Of a stretch of 64,000 bases of DNA, positions 1-9,710 are shown piece by piece; within the stretch, counting starts at the first letter, position 1, and each line of letters begins with the position of its first letter. Location of the stretch: positions 1 through 64,000 of the forward strand of contig JAQTUW010000004.1 of the NCBI GenBank assembly GCA_028707085.1. Direction: 5' to 3'. The position numbers were made by a program, and so were the translations under genes. Below the pieces are notes generated by a model. It ran no database searches, was not told where the DNA came from, and worked only from the letters and a program-made list of their open reading frames with translations. This DNA comes from Methylococcales bacterium (GTDB lineage: Bacteria > Pseudomonadota > Gammaproteobacteria > Methylococcales > Methylomonadaceae).

Positions 1-587
1 TGGCGGCCATACCCAGCGTGGTCTATGGTTTTTGGGGCATTTATGTGGTGATACCCTTTGTTAGACCGATAGCCGACTGGCTGAATACCGAATTTGGCTG
101 GATTCCGTTTTTTAGCACAACCTTGAGTGGCCCGGGCATGCTGCCTGCGGTTTTAGTGTTGTCTATCATGATTTTGCCGACCATTGCGGCAGTATCGCAG
201 GATGCCCTGAGAATGGTTCCCTACAGCACTAAAGAGGCGGCATACGGTCTGGGCGCGAACCGCTGGGAAGTCATACTGCGGGTCATGCTGCCCACGGCCT
301 CGGCAGGGATTTTCGGCTCCCTGGTGCTTGGTTTTGGCCGGGCGCTCGGCGAAACAATGGCTTTGGCCATGCTGATCGGCAATTCTAATCAGCTTAGCCT
401 GTCCCTGTTTTCGCCCGGAAATACCTTGGCCGCATTGCTGGCGCTGAATTTTCCTGAAGCGGGTAAATCCGAGGTTCCGGTATTGATGTATGCCGCCATG
501 GTGCTGCTTTTGATCACTTTTGCCGTCAATATGGCCGGAACGGCCATATTGACGCTGACTTCGAGACAGTTGCAGGCCGGTAAATGA
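1..587 (+). CDS. pstC: Phosphate ABC transporter permease PstC (5' partial)
   Basis: Inner-membrane permease of the high-affinity phosphate importer, pairing with PstA. The gene enters from the left in frame 3 (first full codon at base 3), and the first visible residues, AAIPSVVYGFWG, are a conserved PstC stretch. About 194 residues are visible against a usual length of about 300, so the N-terminal third or more is outside the window. The EAA coupling loop is clear (KEAAYGLGANRWEV, bases 231-272), followed by GRALGETMA. Several hydrophobic helices are visible. The stop overlaps the pstA start as ATGA, indicating translational coupling. The family assignment is secure; only the true start is unseen. 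Confidence 0.95.
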   Translation, partial: AAIPSVVYGFWGIYVVIPFVRPIADWLNTEFGWIPFFSTTLSGPGMLPAVLVLSIMILPTIAAVSQDALRMVPYSTKEAAYGLGANRWEVILRVMLPTASAGIFGSLVLGFGRALGETMALAMLIGNSNQLSLSLFSPGNTLAALLALNFPEAGKSEVPVLMYAAMVLLLITFAVNMAGTAILTLTSRQLQAGK

Positions 588-1498
588 ATACACCGGATAG
601 CCGTCATCCTGCAAAAGAAATCCGGGAAGAAACGCCCTGTCTACGCGGCTCGCCTTTTGAAGCGCGGGCATTGCGAAATTTATTTTTGACCGCTGTGGCA
701 TGGCTGATGGCCATTATTGCCAGCGTCCCGCTGTTCTCCGTGCTTTACGGACTGATTGTGAAGGGCGGACGCCGCCTGAGTCTGGATGTATTCACCCAGT
801 TGCCGCCCGCGGGATTCGAAGATGGAGGCGGTTTCGGCAACGCCATTGTGGGCACGCTGGTCACAGTGGGGTTTGGCGCCTTGATAAGCATCCCTGTCGG
901 TATTCTGGCGGCCATTTTTCTGGCCGAACTGGAACCGGACGGCAGGGTGGCCCATGCGGCGCGATTTTGCGCCAAGACTTTAACCGGGTTACCCTCCATA
1001 CTGGCCGGCGTGTTCGCCTATGCGGTCGTGGTGCTGACGACCGGCACTTATTCCGCACCTGCGGCCGGCGTGGCACTGGCGTTGCTGATGCTGCCCACTG
1101 TGGTGTTAACGGCTGAAGAGGCCATGCGAATGGTGCCGGGCAACATGAAAAATGCAGCCTATGGAATAGGTTGCACCCGCAGTCAGGTGGTCTGGAAGAT
1201 CGTATTGCCAGCGGCGCTGCCCGGCATTTTGACCGGTGTGATGCTGGCCATTGCCCGCGCCGCCGGGGAAACGGCTCCGTTGCTTTTTACCGCCTTGTTC
1301 AGTAACTACTGGTTCATCGAAAACGGTAGCGCAGAGATCATGGCGCCTATCGCTTCGCTGTCGGTACTGATTTACAACTTCGCCAGCATGCCCTATGAAA
1401 ACCAGGTCGAACTGGCGTGGACTGCTTCGCTGGTGCTGGTGTCGATGGTGCTGATATTTAATATTCTTGCCCGGGTGCTGGGGCGCAAAAAAGTCTGA
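584..1498 (+). CDS. pstA: Phosphate ABC transporter permease PstA
   Basis: Second membrane subunit of the phosphate importer, 304 residues, a normal length. The N-terminal 30 residues are polar, followed by a first membrane helix and about five more. The EAA loop is present near residues 185-210 ([21 protein letters not shown]) and is followed by [13 protein letters not shown], the PstA counterpart of the PstC motif. The ATG overlaps the pstC stop by 4 bases (ATGA), so the start is well supported. It forms the channel with PstC and is driven by PstB, encoded 8 bases downstream. Confidence 0.96.
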   Translation: MNTPDSRHPAKEIREETPCLRGSPFEARALRNLFLTAVAWLMAIIASVPLFSVLYGLIVKGGRRLSLDVFTQLPPAGFEDGGGFGNAIVGTLVTVGFGALISIPVGILAAIFLAELEPDGRVAHAARFCAKTLTGLPSILAGVFAYAVVVLTTGTYSAPAAGVALALLMLPTVVLTAEEAMRMVPGNMKNAAYGIGCTRSQVVWKIVLPAALPGILTGVMLAIARAAGETAPLLFTALFSNYWFIENGSAEIMAPIASLSVLIYNFASMPYENQVELAWTASLVLVSMVLIFNILARVLGRKKV

Positions 1499-1506
1499 CG
1501 ATTTTG

Positions 1507-2346
1507 ATGAAACCGAAAATGATTTTAAATTCTACCGGGGCATTCAATCCGGATACGCATGGCAGCGCACATTCCAAAGTAGTCATAGACTGCAAGCTGG
1601 ACAAGGTGTTTTATGGTAATTTTCATGCTGTCAGAGATAGTCATATTTCAATTCATAAAGGGCAGATCACCGGGTTTATTGGGCCATCTGGCTGCGGCAA
1701 AAGTACGGTTTTACGCTGTCTCAACCGTATGAACGATCTGGTAAAGGGTTTCCGATTCGAAGGCAATGTGCATTTCCTGGGCCAGGATGTCTATGAAAGG
1801 AATGTGGATCCAGTCGTAGTGCGCCGCTACATCGGCATGGTTTTCCAGCAGCCCAATCCCTTTGCCATGAGCATTTTTGATAATGTTGCCTTTGGGTTGC
1901 GTTTGAATCGTTTCAAGGGCGATATTGAAGAGCGGGTGGAGAGCGCCCTGAAAAAAGCGGCGCTCTGGGACGAGGTCAAGGACAAGCTTAAAGCCAGCGG
2001 TCTTTCGCTTTCCGGCGGTCAGCAACAGCGGCTGTGCATCGCCAGAGCCATCGCCACCGAACCTGCCGTGGTGTTGATGGATGAGCCATGCTCCGCACTT
2101 GATCCCATTGCCACCCGGCGTATCGAAGAACTGATGGTCGAACTGAAGGAAAAGTACACGATTACCCTGGTTACCCATAATATGCAACAGGCTTTACGTG
2201 TTGCCGACAGGACTGCATTCTTTTCGGTCGATATTTCGCAGGGCGGGCGCACCGGTTACCTGGTGGAACAGGGAGAGACCCGGCAAATTTTCGAAGATCC
2301 CAGGGAATGCCTGACCAAGCAATACATTCGTGGCGAATTCAGTTAG
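1507..2346 (+). CDS. pstB: Phosphate ABC transporter ATP-binding protein PstB
   Basis: ATPase of the phosphate importer, about 279 residues. Walker [10 protein letters not shown] lies at residues 59-67, the Q-loop is FQQPNPF, the ABC signature LSGGQQQR begins at about residue 168, and Walker B is [13 protein letters not shown]. The N-terminus is some 25 residues longer than the shortest PstB proteins. ATG at 1507 is chosen over the in-frame TTG at 1504; neither has a strong Shine-Dalgarno, so translation is probably coupled to pstA. Cytoplasmic, bound to PstC/PstA. Confidence 0.97.
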   Translation: MKPKMILNSTGAFNPDTHGSAHSKVVIDCKLDKVFYGNFHAVRDSHISIHKGQITGFIGPSGCGKSTVLRCLNRMNDLVKGFRFEGNVHFLGQDVYERNVDPVVVRRYIGMVFQQPNPFAMSIFDNVAFGLRLNRFKGDIEERVESALKKAALWDEVKDKLKASGLSLSGGQQQRLCIARAIATEPAVVLMDEPCSALDPIATRRIEELMVELKEKYTITLVTHNMQQALRVADRTAFFSVDISQGGRTGYLVEQGETRQIFEDPRECLTKQYIRGEFS

Positions 2347-2361
2347 ACCGGCGGAGTCATC

Positions 2362-3423
2362 ATGATCAGCAACAGAATATTATTTCTCGGCGGCTTGCGG
2401 AATATGTTTTTTCTGGCTGTTATTTGTTCCGCCGGGAGGGTGGAGAGCGCATTTGCGCAAGCCGTGGAGCCGGAATTGCACGGAGCAGGCGCGACATTTC
2501 CTGCGCCGCTTTATCAGCACTGGATTAAGGCTTACACTGCGCAATACCCCGACGCCCGGATCAGCTATGCGGCGGTGGGCAGCGGAGAAGGCATACGCGG
2601 CTTTCTTGCCGAAGAGCTGGATTTTGCCGGAAGCGATGCCGCACTCAGCGATGAGCAGATGGCTGAGGTCTCGCGGGGTGCAATACTGGCTCCGGCAACG
2701 GCCGGCATCATTGTGCTTGCCTATCATGTGAAAGGCCTGAATGGGCCGTTAAAACTTTCCAGAGCGGTTTATACGGATATTTTTGCGGGAAAAATCAGCC
2801 GCTGGAACGATGCCCGGATTCAGGCAATCAACCCTGGTCTAAAGCTCCCGAACGAAAATATAACCATTATTGCCCGCCAGGACAGCAGCGGTACGACCTT
2901 TGCCTTTACCAGCCATTTGAGTGCAGTCAGTCGGGAATGGCGCGACCATGGGCCGGGCGCCGGTACGATGGTGGGCTGGCCGGGCGTTACCATGCTGGCG
3001 CGGGGCAACGAAGGCGTGGCGTCGCGTATCAAGGTCAGCGAAGGATCGATAGGCTATCTGGAGTATGGTTTCGCCAAACGTCTGCGTTTGCCGCTGGCTT
3101 GGCTGGAGAACAGGGCCGGTCGCTTCGTGCAGCCTGACGAACAGTCGGGCATGGAAATGTTGTCCGACAGTGCGCAGCAAATGCCCGAAAACCTGAGGCT
3201 GATGATTTCCGATCCCGATGGCGAAAATGCTTATCCGATTCTGACTTTAAGCTGGCTATTGCTGTACCGGCATTACCCTGATCCGGCGAAAGCCGCTGAA
3301 CTCAGGCAGTTTGTGAGTTTCGGCCTGACCGAAGGGCAGCGTTACAGCCGCGAACTCGGTTATTTGCCGCTGCCGGAAGCCATCGTTTTCCGCTCGCTAA
3401 AAGCATTGGAAAGTATTCAGTAG
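2362..3423 (+). CDS. pstS: Phosphate-binding periplasmic protein PstS
   Basis: Periplasmic substrate-binding protein that delivers phosphate to PstCAB; 353 residues, about the usual length. A signal peptide is visible (hydrophobic core about residues 10-28, likely cut after SAFA). The mature start GAGATFPAPLYQHW and the phosphate-binding loops GSGEGIRGF and SSGTTFAFT are characteristic. GGAG lies 6 bases before the ATG. In many bacteria pstS comes first in the operon; here it is last, after pstB. A second pstS upstream of the window cannot be excluded. Confidence 0.95.
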   Translation: MISNRILFLGGLRNMFFLAVICSAGRVESAFAQAVEPELHGAGATFPAPLYQHWIKAYTAQYPDARISYAAVGSGEGIRGFLAEELDFAGSDAALSDEQMAEVSRGAILAPATAGIIVLAYHVKGLNGPLKLSRAVYTDIFAGKISRWNDARIQAINPGLKLPNENITIIARQDSSGTTFAFTSHLSAVSREWRDHGPGAGTMVGWPGVTMLARGNEGVASRIKVSEGSIGYLEYGFAKRLRLPLAWLENRAGRFVQPDEQSGMEMLSDSAQQMPENLRLMISDPDGENAYPILTLSWLLLYRHYPDPAKAAELRQFVSFGLTEGQRYSRELGYLPLPEAIVFRSLKALESIQ

Positions 3424-3479
3424 TCTGTTTTTCCGGCAACCTGACTCACTTCGGATAGGCCGGAAGATGTCATGCCGTG

Positions 3480-3626
3480 TTAACGGAAATGAACTACGCC
3501 CATCAGCGACGCCGTGCAGATCAATGCCGCTGACAACAGAATTTCGCCCGACATAAAACCGGCTACGCCGGAAAAATAAAGAACGCTGATCAGGATGTCT
3601 TTATAAAGATTGATTGAATTTTTCAT
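3480..3626 (-). CDS. Small hydrophobic membrane protein, 48 residues
   Basis: Unrecognised miniprotein. The ATG at 3626 is preceded by GGAG with a 9-base spacer, which decides this start over an upstream in-frame ATG. The product has a short polar N-terminus (MKNSINLYKDIL) and then two hydrophobic stretches separated by MSGE, consistent with a two-helix membrane hairpin, ending in VVHFR. It stands alone between pstS and the disrupted small gene at 3826-4010 and is transcribed against pstS. No function is assigned. Confidence 0.5.
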   Translation of the reverse strand: MKNSINLYKDILISVLYFSGVAGFMSGEILLSAALICTASLMGVVHFR

Positions 3627-3754
3627 TTCCTGTTTCTCCAGGGATAAGTATCCTAAAGAAAACAAGCAAGAATTATGCAAAAAATAATATTTATTTTATT
3701 TCAACAGGATAGGAACTAGTTCAGGGCAAGTATCGATAGTAGGCTAATCAGGAT

Positions 3755-3790
3755 GGCTGAAATAAACCGGTTGAATGGTTTATTTCAGCC
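3755..3790. repeat. Perfect 14-bp inverted repeat, hairpin
   Basis: GGCTGAAATAAACC at 3755-3768 and its exact reverse complement at 3777-3790, with an 8-base loop. It lies just downstream (minus strand) of the disrupted small gene ending at 3826 and may terminate its transcript, but no T-run follows on either strand. Confidence 0.5.
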
Positions 3791-3825
3791 GCTCGATTCC
3801 GAAATTATGAAAGATAGCGCCTGCG

Positions 3826-4010
3826 CTAACGATTTTTTTCAATCAAGCGCTTCAATTTCTGCTTGTTAGCCGCCATCGCTTTCTCGTAATAGGCGTTGTA
3901 ATTCTTCGTCCAGTCGTTCTTATATTGTCGTCAGCTTCCAGGTATTTTTGCAGCTTCGCCAGACCGTGTATGGTTTTGGGATCAAGTTCGTTGTAAATCA
4001 GAACCTTCAT
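3826..4010 (-). pseudogene. Small gene with an apparent frameshift
   Basis: Reading from an ATG at 4010, the minus strand gives MKVLIYNELDPKTI and continues coherently to about LQKYLEADD (near 3925). A different frame then carries on as KNDWTKNYNAYYEKAMA, ending in KRLIEKNR and a TAG at 3826-3828. The total length, 185 bases, is not a multiple of three, so one indel would reconcile it. The lysine/tyrosine-rich, low-hydrophobicity sequence reads like real protein in both halves. The N-terminal part resembles small conserved proteins starting MKVLIYNELDP that I recall from related genomes, but I cannot name a function. Alternatives are two unrelated fragments fused by deletion, or a sequencing error. 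Confidence 0.45.
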
Positions 4011-4148
4011 GAGGCCAAGTCTGAAACGTGAATAAATGCGCTATTATGCGCCTCGCACAGCGGACTGTTGCTCATTTGCCCCCTTTCGCGCACGGAAGAG
4101 GGCGTTAACGCCGTTTTTAGGCAAACAGCTTGAGCAGTGGCGGAAACA

Positions 4149-6518
4149 TCAGTAGGCAGGCCAGATCCATTCATCCATTTCCGCCAAATCTGTACCGTGC
4201 CGGTAAGCATAATTGCGGCATTCGGTCTGCATGTCGCGCATTTTCTCCTTGACATGCGCACCCGTCATCTGTAGTCGCGAAATACGGTCAATGGCGTCTA
4301 TCACCAGACTGAAACGGTCGATTTCGTTGCGGATCGCCAGTTCCATGGGCGTATTGATGCTGCCTTTCTCCTTATAGCCGCGAACATGCAGGTTTTTATG
4401 ATTGTTGCGGCGATAGGCAAGACGGTGGATCAGCCAGGGATAGCCGTGAAAATTGAACAGCACCGGCTTATTGATAGTGAACAGGCTGTCGAAGTCCTTA
4501 TCGGACAAGCCATGCGGATGTTCGGACGCCGGCGTCAGCTTGTAAAGATCAACCACATTCACAAACCTGATCTTTAAATCGGGAAAAAACTTGCGGAGCA
4601 GAACCACCGCCGCCAGCGCCTCCTTGGTCGGAACGTCGCCGGCGCTGGCGATGACGATATCGGGTTCCACGCCGTTGTCGTTGCTGGCCCATTCCCAGAT
4701 GCCTATGCCTTTTGCGCAATGCCTGATTGCGGCGTCCATGTCCAGATACTGCAAATGCTTCTGTTTATCGCAAACGATGACATTGATATAGTCGGTACTG
4801 CGCAGGCAGTGGTCGCTGACCACCAGCAGGGTGTTGATATCCGGCGGCAGATAGATGCGGGTCACCTCCGGGCTTTTATTGACCACTAAATCCAGAAAAC
4901 CCGGATCCTGATGGGTAAAACCGTTATGATCCTGCCGCCAGACAGTGGATGTGATCAACAGATTCAGGGAGGAAATTGACGCTCGCCAGGGCACGGATTT
5001 GGACATTGCCAGCCATTTGGCATGCTGGTTGAACATGGAGTCGATCACATGCACGAATGCTTCGTAGGTGGAGAAAAAGCCGTGGCGTCCGGTTAGCAGA
5101 TAGCCTTCCAACCAGCCTTCCAGCGTGTGTTCGGAAAGCATCTCCATGACCCGTCCATTCGTTGACAGTTCGCCGCCTTGGGCATCTTCCGGCAGGTACT
5201 CGGCCAGCCAGGTTTTTTTGCTGGCCTGATAAATATCGTCCAGCTTGTTCGAACTGTTTTCATCCGGGCCGAATACCCGGAAATTCTGCATGTTGGCGTG
5301 CATGATGTCCCGCAGAAACCTGCCCAGCGGCCGAGTGTTCTCAGCTCTGAGCTGACCGGGTTTTTCCAGGTCTATCCGATAGTCTTGAAAGTTCGGCAGG
5401 CGCAAAGCCTTGCGCAGACGGCCGCCGTTGGCGTGTGGATTGGCGCTCATTCTGCGCAAACCTTTGGGCGCCAGGGCTTTCAGCTCCGGTTGCAGCCGGC
5501 CTTCCCGGTCGAACAGTTCCTCCGGTTTGTAGCTTCGCAGCCAGGCTTCCAGTTGCGCCAGATGGGCCGGGTTTTCGCGTACTTCGGTCAATGGTACCTG
5601 ATGAGCGCGCCAGAAGGCTTCGACCTTGTGGCCGTCTACCTGTTTCGGCCCTGTCCAGCCTTTAGGCGAGCGAAGAATGATCATCGGCCAGCGCGGGCGT
5701 ATGGCGGTCTGACTGCTGCGGGCCTGTTCCTGAATCCGGCGAATTTCCAGTACGCATTCTTCCATGACGGCCGCCATTTTGCCGTGCATGGTCATAGGCT
5801 CGTTGCCCTCGACGAAGTAAGGCGTCCAGCCGTAGCCCTGAAACAGATGCTCCAGTTCTTCGTGGCTGATCCGCGAAAGCAGGGTGGGATTGTTAATTTT
5901 ATAGCCGTTCAGATGCAGGATAGGCAGTACCGCGCCATCGCGGATCGGATTCAAAAATTTGTTCGAGTGCCAGGAGGTGGCGAGCGCCGCGGTTTCCGCT
6001 TCGCCATCGCCCACCGCCACCGCCACCAGCAGGTCTGGATTGTCGTAAGCGGCGCCGAAGGCATGGGAAATACTGTAGCCCAGTTCGCCGCCCTCATGGA
6101 TGGAGCCGGGCGTTTCGGGGGTGCAATGGCTGCCGATGCCGCCGGGAAATGAAAATTCCTGGAAAAAATGTTGCAGGCCCTCAATATCTTCGCCCTTGTC
6201 AGGATAAATCTCGCTATACGCGCCTTCCAGATAGACCGACGCCAGCACCCCGGGCGCGCCGTGGCCGGGGCCGGCCAGAAAAATGGCGTTCAGATCATAT
6301 TTGTTGATCAGGCGGTTGAGATGGACATACATGAAACTCAGGCCGGGGCTGGAGCCCCAATGGCCGAGCAGACGGGGTTTGATATGTTCGGCCGCCAGCG
6401 GCTTGTGCAGCAGTGGATTTTCGCGGAGATAAATCATGCCTGCCGCCAGATAGTTGCAAGCTCTCCAGTAAGCGTTAATGTTTTCCAGTTCGTTTTGGCT
6501 GAGGTTGGTCTGAGTCAT
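4149..6518 (-). CDS. xfp: Xylulose-5-phosphate/fructose-6-phosphate phosphoketolase
   Basis: Thiamine-diphosphate enzyme that uses inorganic phosphate to split xylulose-5-P or fructose-6-P into acetyl-phosphate plus glyceraldehyde-3-P or erythrose-4-P. With the ATG at 6518 the protein has 789 residues, matching the family; an upstream TTG at 6554 would add 12 atypical residues. Conserved blocks are GHWGSSPGL (52-60), AGPGHGAPG (82-90), the ThDP/Mg motif [11 protein letters not shown] (170-180) and GYKINNPT. The gene stands alone with no acetate kinase beside it. In methanotrophs this enzyme offers a carbon-saving route to acetyl-CoA from the ribulose monophosphate cycle; that role here is inferred. 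Confidence 0.97.
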   Translation of the reverse strand: MTQTNLSQNELENINAYWRACNYLAAGMIYLRENPLLHKPLAAEHIKPRLLGHWGSSPGLSFMYVHLNRLINKYDLNAIFLAGPGHGAPGVLASVYLEGAYSEIYPDKGEDIEGLQHFFQEFSFPGGIGSHCTPETPGSIHEGGELGYSISHAFGAAYDNPDLLVAVAVGDGEAETAALATSWHSNKFLNPIRDGAVLPILHLNGYKINNPTLLSRISHEELEHLFQGYGWTPYFVEGNEPMTMHGKMAAVMEECVLEIRRIQEQARSSQTAIRPRWPMIILRSPKGWTGPKQVDGHKVEAFWRAHQVPLTEVRENPAHLAQLEAWLRSYKPEELFDREGRLQPELKALAPKGLRRMSANPHANGGRLRKALRLPNFQDYRIDLEKPGQLRAENTRPLGRFLRDIMHANMQNFRVFGPDENSSNKLDDIYQASKKTWLAEYLPEDAQGGELSTNGRVMEMLSEHTLEGWLEGYLLTGRHGFFSTYEAFVHVIDSMFNQHAKWLAMSKSVPWRASISSLNLLITSTVWRQDHNGFTHQDPGFLDLVVNKSPEVTRIYLPPDINTLLVVSDHCLRSTDYINVIVCDKQKHLQYLDMDAAIRHCAKGIGIWEWASNDNGVEPDIVIASAGDVPTKEALAAVVLLRKFFPDLKIRFVNVVDLYKLTPASEHPHGLSDKDFDSLFTINKPVLFNFHGYPWLIHRLAYRRNNHKNLHVRGYKEKGSINTPMELAIRNEIDRFSLVIDAIDRISRLQMTGAHVKEKMRDMQTECRNYAYRHGTDLAEMDEWIWPAY

Positions 6519-6595
6519 GATATTGATTGAAGGTTGGGAACAATTGAAGATCAATCAATGGGAGTTGCAAGGCGTTTGTTTAGTTCCGGCTAAAG

Positions 6596-7702
6596 TCAGC
6601 GGATTTCGGTTTCCACCCTCAGTCTGAACGCCCAGCGGGTCATGACGGCCATTAGCGGCAAATAGATCGCCGCCGCCCACAACAGCGCGGACAAGGTGTT
6701 TTGACTGCCGCTGGCGTCCCACAGGGTCAGGGAGCTATTCAGCGAACGGTTGGACGGCAATAAAAACGGGAACATGGATATGGCCATGGTTAGCACCGAG
6801 AACACCAGTGTGATGGTGGCGGCCAGAAAAGCGTAATAATGACGTTCGAGCCGGGTCAGCATTAGCGTTGCCCCGCAACCGATAAAAGCCAGCGCCGGGA
6901 TGATGGCCAAACTTGGCAAGTGCTCGTAATTATCCAGCCATAGGCCTTCGTTGCGTTTAACGAATTTGTTCAGCGGATTGGTTGCGGCGTCGGGAAAAAT
7001 CGCCGAGGTGATATGGTAGCCTTCCAGACGGCTTACCCATAGCCCGGCCAGGGTAAACAAAACTAGAAAGGCGGCGCCGGCCTTATAAATCCAGATACGG
7101 CTGGATTGCGAAATTTCGCCCGGGTATCTGAGTTGCAAAAACGCGGCGCCGTACAGCATGAACAAGGCTATGCTGAACGCCGCAATCAGCAGCGAAAACG
7201 GGTTGAGCAGGCCCCAAAAATCGCCCAGGAAGAAAATCCGCATGTCGCTGTCAAAATGAAACGGGATGCCTTTCAGCAGATTGCCGCAAATAATGCCCAG
7301 CAACACCGTCAATAGAAAGCCGCCATAAGTCAGAATTTTGTCCCAGCGCTGTCGCCAGAGCGGATGGTCGTAACTGTTTCTGAAAAACAGTCCGGCAATG
7401 CGGCTTATCCAGGCTGGTATCATCAGCAACAGCAAGGGTTGCAGACTGGCGAACAGCACAGCATAAGCCACAGGCCAAGCTGCAAACAGCAGCGCCGCCA
7501 CGGCAAACAGCCATGCCTGTAGACCCAGTGCGGCGCCCGCAAGGCCGGCAATGATGGTTTTGCGCGCCCCGTCGGTTTTGCCGGCCTGCGGTAACAGCAT
7601 GGCGACGCCCAGTAACAGACCTTCCGACAGGGCGAAGCCGATCACAGCCAATACCAGGATTGCCCACCACAACAGGCGTAAAGATGGGTAATCCAGACTC
7701 AT
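6596..7702 (-). CDS. cydB: Divergent cytochrome bd-type oxidase subunit II (CydB-like)
   Basis: Membrane subunit of a bd-type complex, 368 residues with about nine hydrophobic helices, and overlapping cydA by ATGA. Collinearity with E. coli CydB is evident: YxxLRxxWW at the N-terminus, FAAWP, GNLLxGxPF, LLNPF, NPLNK, and MFPFLLPSxxxxNxSLTxWDA near the C-terminus. Acidic and histidine positions of the early helices are replaced: the family DGFDMG motif is EGLLLG here, and the HWDGNQVW block is ALGLQAW. These positions line the proton path in E. coli. The fold assignment is solid; activity as a normal quinol oxidase is not certain. Confidence 0.88.
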   Translation of the reverse strand: MSLDYPSLRLLWWAILVLAVIGFALSEGLLLGVAMLLPQAGKTDGARKTIIAGLAGAALGLQAWLFAVAALLFAAWPVAYAVLFASLQPLLLLMIPAWISRIAGLFFRNSYDHPLWRQRWDKILTYGGFLLTVLLGIICGNLLKGIPFHFDSDMRIFFLGDFWGLLNPFSLLIAAFSIALFMLYGAAFLQLRYPGEISQSSRIWIYKAGAAFLVLFTLAGLWVSRLEGYHITSAIFPDAATNPLNKFVKRNEGLWLDNYEHLPSLAIIPALAFIGCGATLMLTRLERHYYAFLAATITLVFSVLTMAISMFPFLLPSNRSLNSSLTLWDASGSQNTLSALLWAAAIYLPLMAVMTRWAFRLRVETEIR

Positions 7703-9099
7703 TGCCGGTTTCCTTGCGAGAATAATGGGTAAGATGTGGTCTTAAACATGTTTTTTATCAGGAATACGGCGAGAGCCGGCAGGGCCAGGGCTGTGATGAG
7801 GGTGAACGACATGCTGATCGCCAGCTCTTTGGCGGATAGCGAGGAGACGCTCATGAATGCCGGCAGCACCCCGGCCACAGCCCAGGGCTGTTTGCCCGCC
7901 TCGCTCACTAGCCAGCCGGCGAGGCTGGCCAGCCAGGACAGCGGGAATAGATAGATGCCCAGTTTTAGCAGCCATGCCGGAGGCGGGCTTCCCCGTCTGA
8001 CGCTCCGAACCGAAATTGCAAATATCAGCATCATAATCAGGCCGCTAACGATCATCAGCCGGAAGCTCCAAACAATCAATGCCGGGTGCGCGGGCAGGGC
8101 GGCCTGGGCGGCCTGGGCAATCTGCGTGTCCGTGGCGTCGGCTACGTGTTCGGTTCGGCGCTGCAACAGCAAGGCATAGCCGAGATCGGTTTTTAAGCGG
8201 GTGAAGTCGGCCAGTATTTGTGTATCCTTATTTTCGTCGCGTAGCGTCTGTAGCAGGCCGTAGGCTTTCATGCCGTTGCGGATATGGGTTTCGATATCGG
8301 CCAGCCGACCCGCCAGCTGTTTGCCGTCCAGAATGGCGAGTTTCAGGTTTTGTACCGGATTGTCCATGTGCGGGGTAGTGTCGCCCATCCCCAGTAGCAG
8401 GGTTGAAACCAGGCCGATCGCGGCGGCCAGCCTGTAACCAATACGGGCCGGACTGTCGGCAGGGTTGCTCAGCAGTCGCCAGGCGCAGATCGCTAGTACG
8501 GTCGCGGCGCCGGTTGTACAGGCGGCGCAGAGGGTGTGCAGAAATTTGCTGACCAGCAGCGGATTGTTGAGCAGTTGCGTAACGCCGACAAGTTCGATAC
8601 GGTAGGATTGCGGATTAAACTCCGCCGCTACCGGATTTTGCAACCAGCCATAGGCGACGGTCATCCATAAGGCGGAAAGCGTCACCGAGACGGCCAGCAG
8701 CCAGGTGACGAGCAGATGCTGCTTTTTGCCAAGCTGATCCCATCCGCACAGGAAAGGCCCAAACAGAATGGCGGCTGGAAAGAAGGTGCTGACGGCTTCG
8801 ATCGCCAGCGGCAGGGCAAACACATCGCCGGCATAATCGGCAAAATAGGAACCATACATGCCGAATTGAAAAAACAGGGCCAGACGGGTGGCGATGGCCA
8901 GCACGAAATTCACGGCAAACAGACGGCCCCAGAACCGGCAACCGGTTGCATAAGCCTCCTGGCCGCTCAAGACATAGGCGGTTTCCATGATTGCCAGCAT
9001 AATGGCCAAGCCCAGCGTCAAGGGCATGAATAAAAAATGCGAGACGCCGGCCAGCGCGAATTGCCAGTATGATAATGCAAGCACTGTTTCAGAAATCAT
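7699..9099 (-). CDS. cydA: Divergent cytochrome bd-type oxidase subunit I (CydA-like)
   Basis: Heme-bearing subunit of a bd-type complex, 466 residues (E. coli CydA has 522). Heme ligands are kept by alignment to E. coli: H21 (H19), H188 (H186), M349 (M393) and E400 (E445), as are E101 (E99) and R347 (R391). Other near-universal residues are changed: E74 to F76, W81 to G83, E107 to A109, S108 to A110, and R448 of GRQPW to K403 (GKQPW). The quinol loop lacks some 50 residues after the KLA segment but keeps IRNGMKAY and VADAT. No cydX, cydC or cydD is adjacent. The complex probably binds heme and sits in the inner membrane; proton delivery must differ from the E. coli enzyme if it reduces oxygen. 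Confidence 0.88.
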   Translation of the reverse strand: MISETVLALSYWQFALAGVSHFLFMPLTLGLAIMLAIMETAYVLSGQEAYATGCRFWGRLFAVNFVLAIATRLALFFQFGMYGSYFADYAGDVFALPLAIEAVSTFFPAAILFGPFLCGWDQLGKKQHLLVTWLLAVSVTLSALWMTVAYGWLQNPVAAEFNPQSYRIELVGVTQLLNNPLLVSKFLHTLCAACTTGAATVLAICAWRLLSNPADSPARIGYRLAAAIGLVSTLLLGMGDTTPHMDNPVQNLKLAILDGKQLAGRLADIETHIRNGMKAYGLLQTLRDENKDTQILADFTRLKTDLGYALLLQRRTEHVADATDTQIAQAAQAALPAHPALIVWSFRLMIVSGLIMMLIFAISVRSVRRGSPPPAWLLKLGIYLFPLSWLASLAGWLVSEAGKQPWAVAGVLPAFMSVSSLSAKELAISMSFTLITALALPALAVFLIKNMFKTTSYPLFSQGNRQ

Positions 9100-9149
9100 T
9101 CCCGTCTCTTGGCTGTGAAAAAACTGTAATCAACTGAGAAGATGCCGGG

Positions 9150-9704
9150 TTACAGCATCGGAACCAGTTCCAGTTCCAGCATAATGGCGTCCTCTCGGCC
9201 ATTTGTGGCCGGATAATAAGCCTTGCGCACCCCTATTTCATGAAAACCGAATTTTTTATAGATCTTCAATGCCCGCGGGTTGCTGGGTCGGACTTCCAGG
9301 AAAATGCATTCGGCCCGTGATCTGGCGTATTCGATCATGTGTTCCAGCATTTTACGGCCGGCGCCCTGATGCTGATGCAGGGGGTTGACGCTGAGGTTCA
9401 TGATGTGTGCCTCGCAGGCCGCCACCGAGATAATGCAATAGCCGACTATGACGTCATCCGGCGCTTCCAGAACCCAGTTGGTATAGGTCATGGTGCGCAG
9501 GCAGTCTTTAAAAATTTCCTCAGGCCAGGGGAATTCGTAATTCTGGACTTCGATTTCCAGCACTGCCGGCAAATCGCCGGTATCCATCTGCCGTATTCTC
9601 AGCAGGTCTTTGGTTTTGACCGACCCTGGAAATACTTTGGCGTAAAACTCGCGGTCGGCATTGTAAAACACCAGGTCTTTTAATTTTCTTAGCAGTTTCC
9701 ACAT
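9150..9704 (-). CDS. rimI: Ribosomal protein S18-alanine N-acetyltransferase RimI
   Basis: GNAT-fold acetyltransferase predicted to acetylate the N-terminal alanine of ribosomal protein S18. After an unusual N-terminal extension of about 35 residues (MWKLLRKLKDLVFYNAD...), the RimI core begins at LRIRQMDTGDLPAVLEIE. The FPWPEEIFKDCL motif, the acetyl-CoA loop HQHQGAGRKML and the C-terminal NPRALKIYKKFGFHEIGVRKAYYP are all typical. 184 residues against about 150 for RimI of E. coli. It sits 6 bases downstream of the uracil-DNA glycosylase, the usual partner order in gammaproteobacteria, so co-transcription is likely. Confidence 0.9.
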   Translation of the reverse strand: MWKLLRKLKDLVFYNADREFYAKVFPGSVKTKDLLRIRQMDTGDLPAVLEIEVQNYEFPWPEEIFKDCLRTMTYTNWVLEAPDDVIVGYCIISVAACEAHIMNLSVNPLHQHQGAGRKMLEHMIEYARSRAECIFLEVRPSNPRALKIYKKFGFHEIGVRKAYYPATNGREDAIMLELELVPML

Positions 9705-9710
9705 AGTTTT

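Noticed and set aside
4100-4120. GGCGTTAACGCC followed by T-run as a terminator
   Set aside because: The T-run lies on the plus strand while the gene needing a terminator (phosphoketolase) is on the minus strand, and the stem is only 4 bp once a loop is allowed.
5178-6152. 324-codon ORF on the plus strand
   Set aside because: It is the antisense shadow of the phosphoketolase gene, whose motifs are unambiguous; the plus-strand product has no recognisable features.
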